Assembly (NCBI RefSeq): GCF_004138485.1
Contig: NZ_RYEV01000003.1
Coordinates: forward strand, 310,001-374,000
Length of the DNA: 64,000 nucleotides
Origin: Peristeroidobacter soli
Lineage (GTDB): Bacteria; Pseudomonadota; Gammaproteobacteria; Steroidobacterales; Steroidobacteraceae
Reading direction: 5' to 3'
The notes beneath the pieces were generated by a model. It worked only from the letters and a program-made list of their open reading frames with translations. It searched no databases and was not told the DNA's origin. A program made the translations under genes and the position numbers. Shown one piece after another: positions 24,861-32,996 of the stretch (positions are counted from its first letter, which is position 1; every line of letters starts with the position of its first letter).

Positions 24861-27268
24861 GCGAGCTGATCGTTCGCGAGGCCCTGGGCGAGCGCCGATT
24901 CACGGCCACGGATTTTCCTATCGCTGTAGGCGGACAGGGCAGTGCCATCGTCATGGCCGGCCGGCCCGAAGGCGCGGAAGCGTATCTGGGCCTGCACGAG
25001 GATCAGCTGTTCGTGCAGCCCGCCGATGGCGTCGAAGTGCTCCACAACGGCGTGCCGGTGCAGAACTCCACGTGGCTGCGTAGCGGCGACGTGATCAACT
25101 TCGGCGCCGCGCGTCTGCGGCTGCTCGCGCAACGTGACAATCAGCGCGTCGTCGAAGTGGATGATGGCAGCAGCGGCAATATCACAGCGCCGCCCATCAT
25201 CGAGCCGTCGTCCCGCTTGCAGGGTGGCGAAGGCGACGCCGAGCGCATCGACGCTCTGCAGTTTCGTCCGACGGGTCCGGTCAAGACCAAAACCAAGGTT
25301 GCGATCGATCTGAAAAAGATCCTGTTCGGTGTCGCCGCCGCGATCGTGGCCGTCGTGCTCTGGTTCATTTTCACCGCCACGTCGGTGAGCGTGCACACCG
25401 ATCCGGCCGGCGCGAAAGTCGATATTCAGGGCACGCTGCCCGCGGTGCATTTCGCCGGTCGAGTGCTGGTGCGGCCGGGCGATTACACGATCAAGGCGAC
25501 GCAGGAAGGGTTCTCGCCCGCGCAGCTGCAGGCCAAGGTCAGCAGCGAGAGCAATCAAACATTCCAGCTCAAGCTGCAGAAGCTGCCGGGTAAGGTGCAG
25601 GTCGAGGTGCCGTCACAGGCGCGCGTCACGGTCGATGGCAAAGAGCTTGGCACTGCGCCGGGCGAATTCACGCTGGCGCCCGGCAAACATACGATCGCGA
25701 TCGCCGCGGCGAGATATCAACCGTTCTCCGGTGAGCTCGACGTCGTCGGTGAAGGCAAGAGCCAGACGTTCACTCCGAAGCTGGTGCCGGCATGGGCCGA
25801 AGTGACGGTGAGCTCCGAGCCCGCCGGCGCGAAGCTGTTTGTCGATGGCGAAGAACGCGGCGTCACGCCGGTGACGACCCAGATTCTGGCCGGCAATCAT
25901 CCGGTCGAGTTGCGAATGGAGGGTTTCAAGTCGTGGACCACGGACGTGCAGGTGAAAGCCAACGAACCGCTGAATCTCGGTCCGGTCCGACTCGGCTTGC
26001 CTGATGGCAAATTGGCGCTGCGTTCCGAGCCGTCGGGCGCGAGCGTTTCAGTTGGTGGCGTGTATCGCGGCCAGACGCCGGTGGCGTTGGAATTGCGGCC
26101 CGATATTCCACACAACGTTGTGCTGACTTTGCCTGGCTACGAAGCCGCGACCCGTGAGGTTTCACTGACGGCGGGTGAGAGTCGCACGCTGTCCGTGCCG
26201 CTCGCCGGCGTGTTCGGCGAAGTGACGGTGGCGGCTGTGCCGGCCGACGCGGAAGTCTTCGTCAACGGCAAGTCCGTCGGTGCCGCCAATCAGAAATTGC
26301 GACTGGTCGCGACCACGCAGGACGTCGAGATCCGCAAGACCGGTTTCGTCACCTATAAGACCAGCATCACACCGCGGCCCGGCGTGTCGCAGAAGATCGA
26401 GACCACGCTGCTCACGCCCGAGCAGACACGCATGGCCGCCACGCCGGCCAATATTCGTAGCAAGGGCGATCAGGCGCTGAAGCTGATGCCGGTGGGTTCT
26501 TTCACCATGGGCAGTCCGCGACGCGAGCCGGGTCGCCGCGCCAACGAGGCGCAGCGCGATGTGCAGTTCAAACGGCCGTTCTACATGGGAGTGAGTGAAG
26601 TCACCAACGGCCAGTTCCGCAAGTTCAAGTCGGATCATCGCTCCGGCATCATCGGCCAGAACACGCTGGATCTGGACAATCAGCCGGTCGTAGGCGTGAC
26701 CTGGCAGGACGCGGCGCTGTTCTGCAACTGGCTGTCGCAGCAGGAAGGGCTGCCGCCGGCGTACGAGAACAAGGACGGTCGCATGGTGCCGGTGAAGCCG
26801 CTGACGACGGGCTATCGGTTGCCCACCGACGCCGAGTGGGAATGGGTCGCGCGCTTTGAGGGGAGTGGCAAGCTCCGGCGTTATCCGTGGGGCGATTCGC
26901 TGCCGGTGGCGCCACGGTCGGGAAATTACGCGGATGTGACCGCACGATTGATCGTTCAGGATGTCATTCCTGATTACGACGACGGCTACGCCGCCTCGGC
27001 GCCGACTGGCAAATTCCCGGCGAATCCCCTTGGCCTGTTCGACGTCGGCGGCAACGTCGCCGAATGGGTACATGACTACTACACTGTGAGTGGCGACAGC
27101 GGCGGGGTCGCGGTCGATCCCTCGGGTCCCGCCGATGGCAAGCAGCACGTGATCCGCGGGGCCAGCTGGAAACAATCGAGCGTGACGGATCTACGTCTGT
27201 CCGCGCGCAGTTTTGGTGAGAGTCAGGCCAACGACGTGGGCTTCCGCGTCGCTCGTTATGCCGAGTAA
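24857..27268 (+). CDS. FHA-like/PEGA/FGE-like (SUMF1) membrane protein
   Basis: The 803-residue product has an N-terminal FHA-like domain (about 1-95, with NGVPVQNSTWLRSGDVINFG), a membrane helix at about 155-177, five PEGA-type repeats (typical start VSSEPAGAKLFVDGEERG) and a C-terminal formylglycine-generating-enzyme-like domain (PVGSFTMGSPRREPG, RLPTDAEWEWVARF, NVAEWVHDYY, RGASWKQSSVTDLRLSARS). The Cys pair needed for FGE catalysis is missing in the last motif, so the domain is probably a binding module. Topology: cytoplasmic FHA, periplasmic PEGA and FGE. The TTG start overlaps the kinase stop. Confidence 0.9.
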   Translation: MSELIVREALGERRFTATDFPIAVGGQGSAIVMAGRPEGAEAYLGLHEDQLFVQPADGVEVLHNGVPVQNSTWLRSGDVINFGAARLRLLAQRDNQRVVEVDDGSSGNITAPPIIEPSSRLQGGEGDAERIDALQFRPTGPVKTKTKVAIDLKKILFGVAAAIVAVVLWFIFTATSVSVHTDPAGAKVDIQGTLPAVHFAGRVLVRPGDYTIKATQEGFSPAQLQAKVSSESNQTFQLKLQKLPGKVQVEVPSQARVTVDGKELGTAPGEFTLAPGKHTIAIAAARYQPFSGELDVVGEGKSQTFTPKLVPAWAEVTVSSEPAGAKLFVDGEERGVTPVTTQILAGNHPVELRMEGFKSWTTDVQVKANEPLNLGPVRLGLPDGKLALRSEPSGASVSVGGVYRGQTPVALELRPDIPHNVVLTLPGYEAATREVSLTAGESRTLSVPLAGVFGEVTVAAVPADAEVFVNGKSVGAANQKLRLVATTQDVEIRKTGFVTYKTSITPRPGVSQKIETTLLTPEQTRMAATPANIRSKGDQALKLMPVGSFTMGSPRREPGRRANEAQRDVQFKRPFYMGVSEVTNGQFRKFKSDHRSGIIGQNTLDLDNQPVVGVTWQDAALFCNWLSQQEGLPPAYENKDGRMVPVKPLTTGYRLPTDAEWEWVARFEGSGKLRRYPWGDSLPVAPRSGNYADVTARLIVQDVIPDYDDGYAASAPTGKFPANPLGLFDVGGNVAEWVHDYYTVSGDSGGVAVDPSGPADGKQHVIRGASWKQSSVTDLRLSARSFGESQANDVGFRVARYAE

Positions 27269-27289
27269 GAAGTGGGTGAGGGGCAACAT

Positions 27290-27625
27290 ATGAAAGCGCT
27301 ACGACTGCTGAGTATTCTGGCTGCGTGTTGCGCGACCGGCACGGTTACGACCGCCTGGGCCGCCGAAACCCCCGCCAAGCCCGCTGCGCCGGTCGCTGCG
27401 AAGCCCGCGGATGCCAAGCCGGCCGGCGAATCCGCCGCACCGAAAAGCGACGAACAAACTCAGGCTCAGCCGGGTACTAAGACTGAGGAAGAAGACGAAG
27501 CCGCGCAGGCTCAGAAGCCCGCTGCGAAGCCTGGCAAGTCCGGCAAGGGCGGCTCGCCGGAGCGTTTCGTGCCGTCGGAACAGGTCCGCGCCGATTTCGA
27601 CGTGTCCTTCCCCATCGATATTTGA
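27290..27625 (+). CDS. small secreted Ala/Pro/Lys-rich protein
   Basis: The 111-residue product has a signal peptide (MKALRLLSILAACCATG, cleavage likely after AWA). A disordered Ala/Pro/Lys/Glu-rich mature region and a short C-terminal segment (ERFVPSEQVRADFDVSFPID) that may be the conserved interaction part follow. It lies 18 bases before the channel gene. I do not recognise a family; its position suggests an accessory periplasmic part of the same complex. Confidence 0.72.
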   Translation: MKALRLLSILAACCATGTVTTAWAAETPAKPAAPVAAKPADAKPAGESAAPKSDEQTQAQPGTKTEEEDEAAQAQKPAAKPGKSGKGGSPERFVPSEQVRADFDVSFPIDI

Positions 27626-27643
27626 ATTCGACAGGACTCCATC

Positions 27644-28477
27644 ATGGTTACCGCCGCCGCACCGGCTCCCCGCGCTACTCGTACGGCCAACTATCCGAGC
27701 GAGTTCTTCGTCACCCTGATCATGCTGGTCGCGACCATCGTGGTCGTGCACGCGCTGTATGTGTCGTGGATCCGTCCCAACGGTGACGAGATCGTCGCGC
27801 AAGAGCAGGCACGCCTGAAGGCCGACAAGGATTACGTTCCGCAGCGCTCGTTGCTCCTGACCATCAACGCGCCCGAGCAGGAAGTCGAGATCATTCACTT
27901 CATCTGGGCGCTGCTGATCCTCGGCTACAAGGCCGTGCTGGTCCGTCGCGAACGCAAGTTGCTCGAGCGCGAGCTGATCCACGTGCCCGAAGGCATCAAG
28001 GTCTTGCCCGAGGACGCGAAGGATTACTCGCGTCAGCTGGAGGCGTTGCCGCCTCAGGACAAGCCCATGCTCGTGGTGCGCGCGTTACAGCGCACGCTCG
28101 ATCGATTCTCCGCGACACGCAGCATCCGCGACTCCGCCGAAACGTCGAAGTCGGTGTGCGATTCCGAAGCGGATCGGCTCGACTCGGGCCTGGCCATGGT
28201 TCGTTACATCGCCTGGGCCATCCCGGCCATCGGCTTCATCGGCACCGTGCGTCATATCGGCGACGCGCTGTTGCAAGCTCATAAGGCGGTCAGCGGCGAT
28301 ATCACCGGCGTGACCTCGGGCCTGGGCATCGCGTTCAACGCCACGTTCGTCGCGCTGCTGCTGACCTTGATCCTGATGTTCTTCCTGCATCAGCTGCAAC
28401 AGGTGCAAGAGCAGTTCGTGCATGACACCGATCACTGGATCGATCAGCATCTGATCCGGCACATGCAGGTGAGGTAG
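27644..28477 (+). CDS. MotA/TolQ/ExbB-family proton channel subunit
   Basis: The 277-residue product has four predicted membrane helices (about 21-43, 84-103, 182-208 and 224-250) with a large cytoplasmic loop between helices 2 and 3. The pair AIPAIGFIGTVRHIGDALL and GLGIAFNATFVALLLTLILM is the signature of the TolQ/ExbB core. Such proteins form pentamers around a dimer of TolR/ExbD/MotB subunits and convert ion flow into rotation. No TolR, ExbD or OmpA-like gene is adjacent; the two vWA proteins downstream carry a candidate equivalent helix. The stop TAG overlaps the GTG start of the next gene. Confidence 0.9.
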   Translation: MVTAAAPAPRATRTANYPSEFFVTLIMLVATIVVVHALYVSWIRPNGDEIVAQEQARLKADKDYVPQRSLLLTINAPEQEVEIIHFIWALLILGYKAVLVRRERKLLERELIHVPEGIKVLPEDAKDYSRQLEALPPQDKPMLVVRALQRTLDRFSATRSIRDSAETSKSVCDSEADRLDSGLAMVRYIAWAIPAIGFIGTVRHIGDALLQAHKAVSGDITGVTSGLGIAFNATFVALLLTLILMFFLHQLQQVQEQFVHDTDHWIDQHLIRHMQVR

Positions 28478-29889
28478 TGCTAGCACTCGAACTCATCGAC
28501 GCGGCATTGATAGTCGCTCGTAAACACAATAACGGGGGCGAGAGCGTCGACGTCGTCACGGATGCCCCGGGCGTCGCGTTGCTGGAAGATCAGACAACGG
28601 TCACGGGGGTGGATGCGCTGCAGCGGCTGCGAGTGAAGCCGCTACTGGCGAATACAAACTTCTGGCGTGCCTTGAGCACTCAGCCACTGACGCGTCCGTC
28701 GCGGGTCGCGGGCACGACGGCCGACGTCGCGTTCGCGCAGGCGGAAGCGTTGCTCGGTCGTTTCAAGCAGGAAAACGAAGCTGTGCTGCTCGCGGTGCCC
28801 GCGGGCTACAGCCGTGAGCAATTGGGTCTGCTGCTCGGTGTGATCAACGAAACGGGCGTGCGTGTCGCGGGTCTCGTCGACGCCGCGCTCGCTGCGTGCA
28901 GCCTGGAGCCCGTGCCGGCGCGAGTGCTCCACCTCGATCTCGAGCTGCATCAGGCATTGCTCACCGTGCTCGAATATTCGGGCGGCGAGCATCCTGGCTT
29001 GAAACGCAGTCGCTATGAGATCGCCTTGCGCCACGGCTTGCTGGGCATCCAGCAGACCCTGGCTAAATTCATCGCCGAGAACTTCGTTCGCAAGACCCGC
29101 TTCGATCCGCTGCACGAAGCCAGCAGCGAACAACGGCTGGTCGATCAGTTGCCGCAATGGCTGAGCGACTTGCAGCAGGCGGAAGCGATCACGCTGTCGT
29201 TCCAGTTCGGCGACCGTGAGTTGCAGTTGGAAGTGGAGCGCGCGCAGCTCATCGCCGCCGCCGAGCCTCACTATCTCGAATTGTTACGACTCGTGCAGAA
29301 CGCGCGCGTCGCTGGCTTGCCGATCGAGTTGCGAGTGTCGCAGCGGGTCGCGGCGATGCCGGGCTTGCTGGATCGTCTGAAAACACTTCGCGATTGCACG
29401 ATTCAAGTGTTGCCGCCGGCCGCCGCCGCGTGGGGCGCGCTTCAGTACGAAACGAGCATTCGCCGCGCTCCGGACTCGCTGGCTCTGGTATTTCAATTGC
29501 CTGTGCCGCGTGCCGAGTCGGGCGACGAGCCATCGTCCGATGTCGACGCGACTCCGCCGCAGCTGCGACCGACGCATGTTTTGTTTCAAGGCCGCGCCTG
29601 GAGCATCACCGATCAACCGCTGACGATTGGCTGGGCGGTCGATGGTGGCAAGCGCGCGCTGGTACTGCCGACTGCGCTGCCTGGCATCTCGCGGGCACAC
29701 TGCACGGTCGTCCGGCGTAATGGCGCCGTCATGGTCGAAGATCACAGTACCTACGGCTCTTTCGTCAACGACGAAAAGGTCTCGGGACGGACCGCGCTCA
29801 CTGTCGGCGATCGACTGCGCCTGGGCTCGCCCGGCGTCACGCTCGAGCTGATTCAACTGGTGAACGACCATGGCGCGCCGCAAGACTGA
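28477..29889 (+). CDS. actin/Hsp70-like (ASKHA-fold) domain fused to FHA domain
   Basis: The 470-residue product starts at GTG within the channel gene's stop. Residues about 90-330 resemble an ASKHA nucleotide-binding fold: AVPAGYSREQLGLLLGVINETGV followed by LVDAALAACS parallels the Hsp70 connector region, and RVLHLDLELHQALLTVLEYSGG a phosphate-binding strand. Glycines of the phosphate loops are poorly conserved, so it may be a pseudo-ATPase. The C-terminal 110 residues are an FHA domain (LPGISRAHCTVV, STYGSFVN). FHA binds phosphothreonine, so the kinase at 22515 is a plausible writer. It is cytoplasmic, with no signal or helix. Confidence 0.82.
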   Translation: MLALELIDAALIVARKHNNGGESVDVVTDAPGVALLEDQTTVTGVDALQRLRVKPLLANTNFWRALSTQPLTRPSRVAGTTADVAFAQAEALLGRFKQENEAVLLAVPAGYSREQLGLLLGVINETGVRVAGLVDAALAACSLEPVPARVLHLDLELHQALLTVLEYSGGEHPGLKRSRYEIALRHGLLGIQQTLAKFIAENFVRKTRFDPLHEASSEQRLVDQLPQWLSDLQQAEAITLSFQFGDRELQLEVERAQLIAAAEPHYLELLRLVQNARVAGLPIELRVSQRVAAMPGLLDRLKTLRDCTIQVLPPAAAAWGALQYETSIRRAPDSLALVFQLPVPRAESGDEPSSDVDATPPQLRPTHVLFQGRAWSITDQPLTIGWAVDGGKRALVLPTALPGISRAHCTVVRRNGAVMVEDHSTYGSFVNDEKVSGRTALTVGDRLRLGSPGVTLELIQLVNDHGAPQD

Positions 29890-30964
29890 AGTCTTCAGCA
29901 TGTCGTTCCTCGATTGCATCACCTGTGCATTCGGGTCGGTCGTGCTCGTCTATACGCTGATCAATGCACAAGGCGGTCTGCGCGCCCAGACCATGGATCA
30001 GACCCAGCGCGCCGAAGTCTCCAAGATGGAAGAGAAGGTGCTGGAGGGCTACCAGAAGCTGGTGGTGCTGCGAAACTCGATGATCGAGACCGACAAGGAG
30101 TCGGTACGCACCGAAGGCATGGGCACCCGGGTGCTGGAAGAGACCGAGCGCCTCAAGGTCGAGCTGGCCGATTCGGACAAGGAAACATTGTCGCGTCGCG
30201 AGGCCATCGAGCGGCTCAAGGCCGATCTGAAATCGCTGGAAGAGGGCAACCGTCGCCTGGAAGGCGCGAGCAAGGATCCCAGCGCCACCGGCACTCGCGT
30301 GCGCGGCTTCGTCGGCCAGGGCGATCGTCAATATCTGACGGGTCTGAAGGTCGGCGGCGATCGCATTCTGCTGTTCGTCGACGTGTCCGCCAGCATGCTG
30401 GACGAGACGGTCGTCAACATCATTCGTATGCGCAACATGTCCGACGCCAAGAAGCTGATGTCACAAAAGTGGCGGCGCACGGTGTCGACGGTCGAATGGC
30501 TGGCCGCGCAGATGCCCTTGGAAGGGCAGTTCCAGATCTACGCCTTCAACACCAAGACCTACGCGCTGGTGGAAGGCTCGGAAGGCAAGTGGCTCAAGAC
30601 CAATGATCCCAATGCATTGACCGAAGCGCTCGACAAGCTGCGCAAGACCGTGCCGGCCGACGGCACCAGTATCGAGAACGCCTTCCTCGCGTTGAACGCA
30701 CTCAATCCGAAGCCGGACAACGTCATCATGGTCACCGATGGTTTGCCGACGCAGGCAGCCTCCGCGCCACTGATTCGCAAGACCATCGACGGCGATGCGC
30801 GACTCAAGCTGTTCGATCGCGCCTTCGCCAAATATCCGCGCAGCGTGCCCTTCAACGTCATCCTGATGCCCATGGAAGGCGATCCGATGGCGCCGGCGGC
30901 GTTCTGGGTGGCGGCGCGCGACACCGGCGGCTCTTTCATGAGCCCGTCGAAGGATTGGCCATGA
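29870..30964 (+). CDS. membrane-anchored von Willebrand A protein, TolR/MotB-like N-terminus (paralogue 1)
   Basis: The 364-residue product begins RRKTEVFSMSFLDCITC, a single N-terminal membrane helix with Asp15 near its start, matching the place of the ion-binding Asp in TolR, ExbD and MotB. A coiled coil follows at about 40-130, then a vWA domain with MIDAS motif DVSAS (Asp171, Ser173, Ser175) and IMVTDG. It overlaps the FHA gene by 20 bases, implying coupled translation. I infer that it is the moving subunit for the MotA-like channel, with vWA in place of a peptidoglycan-binding domain. Confidence 0.88.
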   Translation: MARRKTEVFSMSFLDCITCAFGSVVLVYTLINAQGGLRAQTMDQTQRAEVSKMEEKVLEGYQKLVVLRNSMIETDKESVRTEGMGTRVLEETERLKVELADSDKETLSRREAIERLKADLKSLEEGNRRLEGASKDPSATGTRVRGFVGQGDRQYLTGLKVGGDRILLFVDVSASMLDETVVNIIRMRNMSDAKKLMSQKWRRTVSTVEWLAAQMPLEGQFQIYAFNTKTYALVEGSEGKWLKTNDPNALTEALDKLRKTVPADGTSIENAFLALNALNPKPDNVIMVTDGLPTQAASAPLIRKTIDGDARLKLFDRAFAKYPRSVPFNVILMPMEGDPMAPAAFWVAARDTGGSFMSPSKDWP

Positions 30965-30979
30965 GCCGGAGCACCAGCC

Positions 30980-32068
30980 ATGGGTAAGCGAGCACGCCGC
31001 GAGACTGAAGTCTTCAGCATCTCCTTCCTGGACTGCATCACGTGCGGTCTGGGGTCGGTGGTGTTGCTGCTGGTGTTGAGCAATATCCGTACGCCGAGCA
31101 TCGAACAGTCCCAGGAGGATCTGCAGGAGCAGTTGCTGAGCCTGCAGGACGAGCTGATCGAGATCGAGGGTCAGGCCGATATCCTGAATCGCGATTTGAC
31201 AGCGAAGCAGGAACAGCTGTCGGATGAGAAGCGCCGGATCGCGCGCTTGCAAGGCGACCTGAGCAACATCAAAGGGAAGTACAACGCGTCTAAGCAGGAA
31301 GCCGACGTCGCCAATCAGCTCGAAGGCCGGCTGGCGTCCGCGCAGCAGACCTTGACCGATGAAATGAAACGGTTGCTGGGCGCCGGCTTCCGTCGCAAGA
31401 AGGACGATGCGATCGGAGGAATCCCGGTAGACAGCGAATACATCATCTTCATCATCGATACTTCGGGCTCCATGTTCAATTACGTGTGGCCCATGATGCT
31501 GCAGAAGGTGGAGGAGACGCTGAACGTCTATCCGCAGTTGAAGGGCTTTCAGGTGATGAGCGACGAAGGCACCTACATGTTCAGCGGTTATCGCGGCAAG
31601 TGGATTCCGGACACGCCGAATCAACGGCGCACCGTGATCGATCGGCTGCGCACCTGGAACGTGTTCTCCAACTCCAGTCCCATCGAAGGCATCGTCGAGG
31701 CGATCCGCACCTATCACTCGAAGGACAAGAAGATCAGCCTGTACGTATTTGGGGATGAGTTCACCGGCTCTTCCATCGACTCGGTGGTCAAGGGCGTGGA
31801 TATCATCAATCGTGAGGACGCGACCGGCGAGCGCCGCGTGCGCATCCATGCGATCGGCTTCCCCGTGCGCCCGGACGCGCCTCAGTACACCAGCATCCGC
31901 TTCGCGACGCTGATGCGGATTCTTTGTCAACGTAATGGCGGTTCGTTCGTCGGCCTGCAGGACCCGGCGCGCAGCGGTACCCGATTTCGGATCGGAGACA
32001 ACGACGCCACGCCGGCCCCGGGCGGCAATCCTGTCGTCCAGGCTCTAGCGTCCGGCCCAGCGCCTTGA
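30980..32068 (+). CDS. membrane-anchored von Willebrand A protein, TolR/MotB-like N-terminus (paralogue 2)
   Basis: The 362-residue product has the same N-terminal block as its upstream neighbour (RRETEVFSISFLDCITCG, Asp18), a longer coiled coil (about 38-130) and a vWA domain with MIDAS DTSGS (Asp160, Ser162, Ser164). Identity to paralogue 1 is confined mainly to the N-terminus and MIDAS, so the duplication is old. Two different B-type subunits could form the hetero-dimer at the centre of a 5:2 channel complex. It begins 15 bases after paralogue 1. Confidence 0.88.
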   Translation: MGKRARRETEVFSISFLDCITCGLGSVVLLLVLSNIRTPSIEQSQEDLQEQLLSLQDELIEIEGQADILNRDLTAKQEQLSDEKRRIARLQGDLSNIKGKYNASKQEADVANQLEGRLASAQQTLTDEMKRLLGAGFRRKKDDAIGGIPVDSEYIIFIIDTSGSMFNYVWPMMLQKVEETLNVYPQLKGFQVMSDEGTYMFSGYRGKWIPDTPNQRRTVIDRLRTWNVFSNSSPIEGIVEAIRTYHSKDKKISLYVFGDEFTGSSIDSVVKGVDIINREDATGERRVRIHAIGFPVRPDAPQYTSIRFATLMRILCQRNGGSFVGLQDPARSGTRFRIGDNDATPAPGGNPVVQALASGPAP

Positions 32069-32075
32069 GGTCATC

Positions 32076-32987
32076 GTGAAAGACATTCGTCTGCTGTCTC
32101 GCTCGAGCGCATGGCTGCAAGCCTGCCGGCGACAACTCGTGGTCGCGGCGGCGTGCGGTCTCGGCACCGCGATGCTGGGGCTGGCGGGCTGCGGTCCGGT
32201 GAAGCTGGTGGCGAGCACCAATATTCCACCGCCGCTGGTGGTGAAGATTCCGATCGGCGTGGCGCTGTTCGTGCCCACCGAGTTCGCGAATTACGTGCAC
32301 AAGGAAGAGCGCTGGAGCACCAAGTGGCACGTCGATCTGGGCAAGGCTCAGGCCGATGGCATCACGCGATTGATGAACGCGATGTTCGAACGAGTGATCC
32401 CGGTGGACAGCGTCAACGCAGGCACGCAAGTGCCGGGCGGCGTCGCCGCGATTCTGGAACCGAGCATCGAGGAATATGCCTTCGTCACGCCGCGCGACGC
32501 CGGCTCACCGTTTTACGCGGTGAGCATCAAATATCGCGTGAACGTTTATCTGCCCGACGGCAAGCTCGCCGATTCGTGGGGTTTCACTGGGTATGGCACA
32601 TCGCCATCGCAGGGCTTGTCGAGTGAGGCGCCGCTGTCGACCGCGACCGCGCTGGCGATGCGAGACGCTGGCGCGAAACTCGCTGTCGAATTCCGCGAGC
32701 AGGCAGTGATGCGTGGACTGTTGCCCGAGTCGGCAACGGCCGATGTGCCGCCACAGGCAGCGACACCTCCCGCACCCGGCGCCGCGCCGAGCGTGGAAGA
32801 AAAGAAAGCTGCGGTCCCTGTCCCCCTTCCACCGCTGCCGGCCAAAAAGACCAGCGCGCCTCCCAAGACGACCGAAGATGCGGCCAAGGAGCCCGAGGTC
32901 GAGAAGCCGGAGGTCGAAAAGCAGGATGACCCGGCCAAGAAAGATCCCGAACCCGAAGCGATCGGTCTGGCGCCGGTCCAGTCCTGA
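32076..32987 (+). CDS. lipoprotein closing the envelope cluster
   Basis: The 303-residue product has a long basic N-terminus and lipobox (LGLAGC, Cys39). A globular region (about 45-215: VKIPIGVALFVPTEFANYVHKEERWSTKWHVDLGK-type beta/alpha sequence) may be a LptE- or ABC-type-transport-auxiliary-like fold. The Pro/Ala/Lys/Glu-rich disordered tail of about 80 residues would reach across the periplasm. It starts at GTG 32076, 7 bases after the vWA gene, and is the last gene before a convergent gene. Confidence 0.8.
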   Translation: MKDIRLLSRSSAWLQACRRQLVVAAACGLGTAMLGLAGCGPVKLVASTNIPPPLVVKIPIGVALFVPTEFANYVHKEERWSTKWHVDLGKAQADGITRLMNAMFERVIPVDSVNAGTQVPGGVAAILEPSIEEYAFVTPRDAGSPFYAVSIKYRVNVYLPDGKLADSWGFTGYGTSPSQGLSSEAPLSTATALAMRDAGAKLAVEFREQAVMRGLLPESATADVPPQAATPPAPGAAPSVEEKKAAVPVPLPPLPAKKTSAPPKTTEDAAKEPEVEKPEVEKQDDPAKKDPEPEAIGLAPVQS

Positions 32988-32996
32988 TCTTTGAAC

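Noticed and set aside
27644-32068. Zorya-type defence system (MotA-like ZorA)
   Set aside because: There is no OmpA-domain ZorB and no ZorC/ZorD/ZorE-like helicase or nuclease; the partners are kinase, FHA and vWA proteins.
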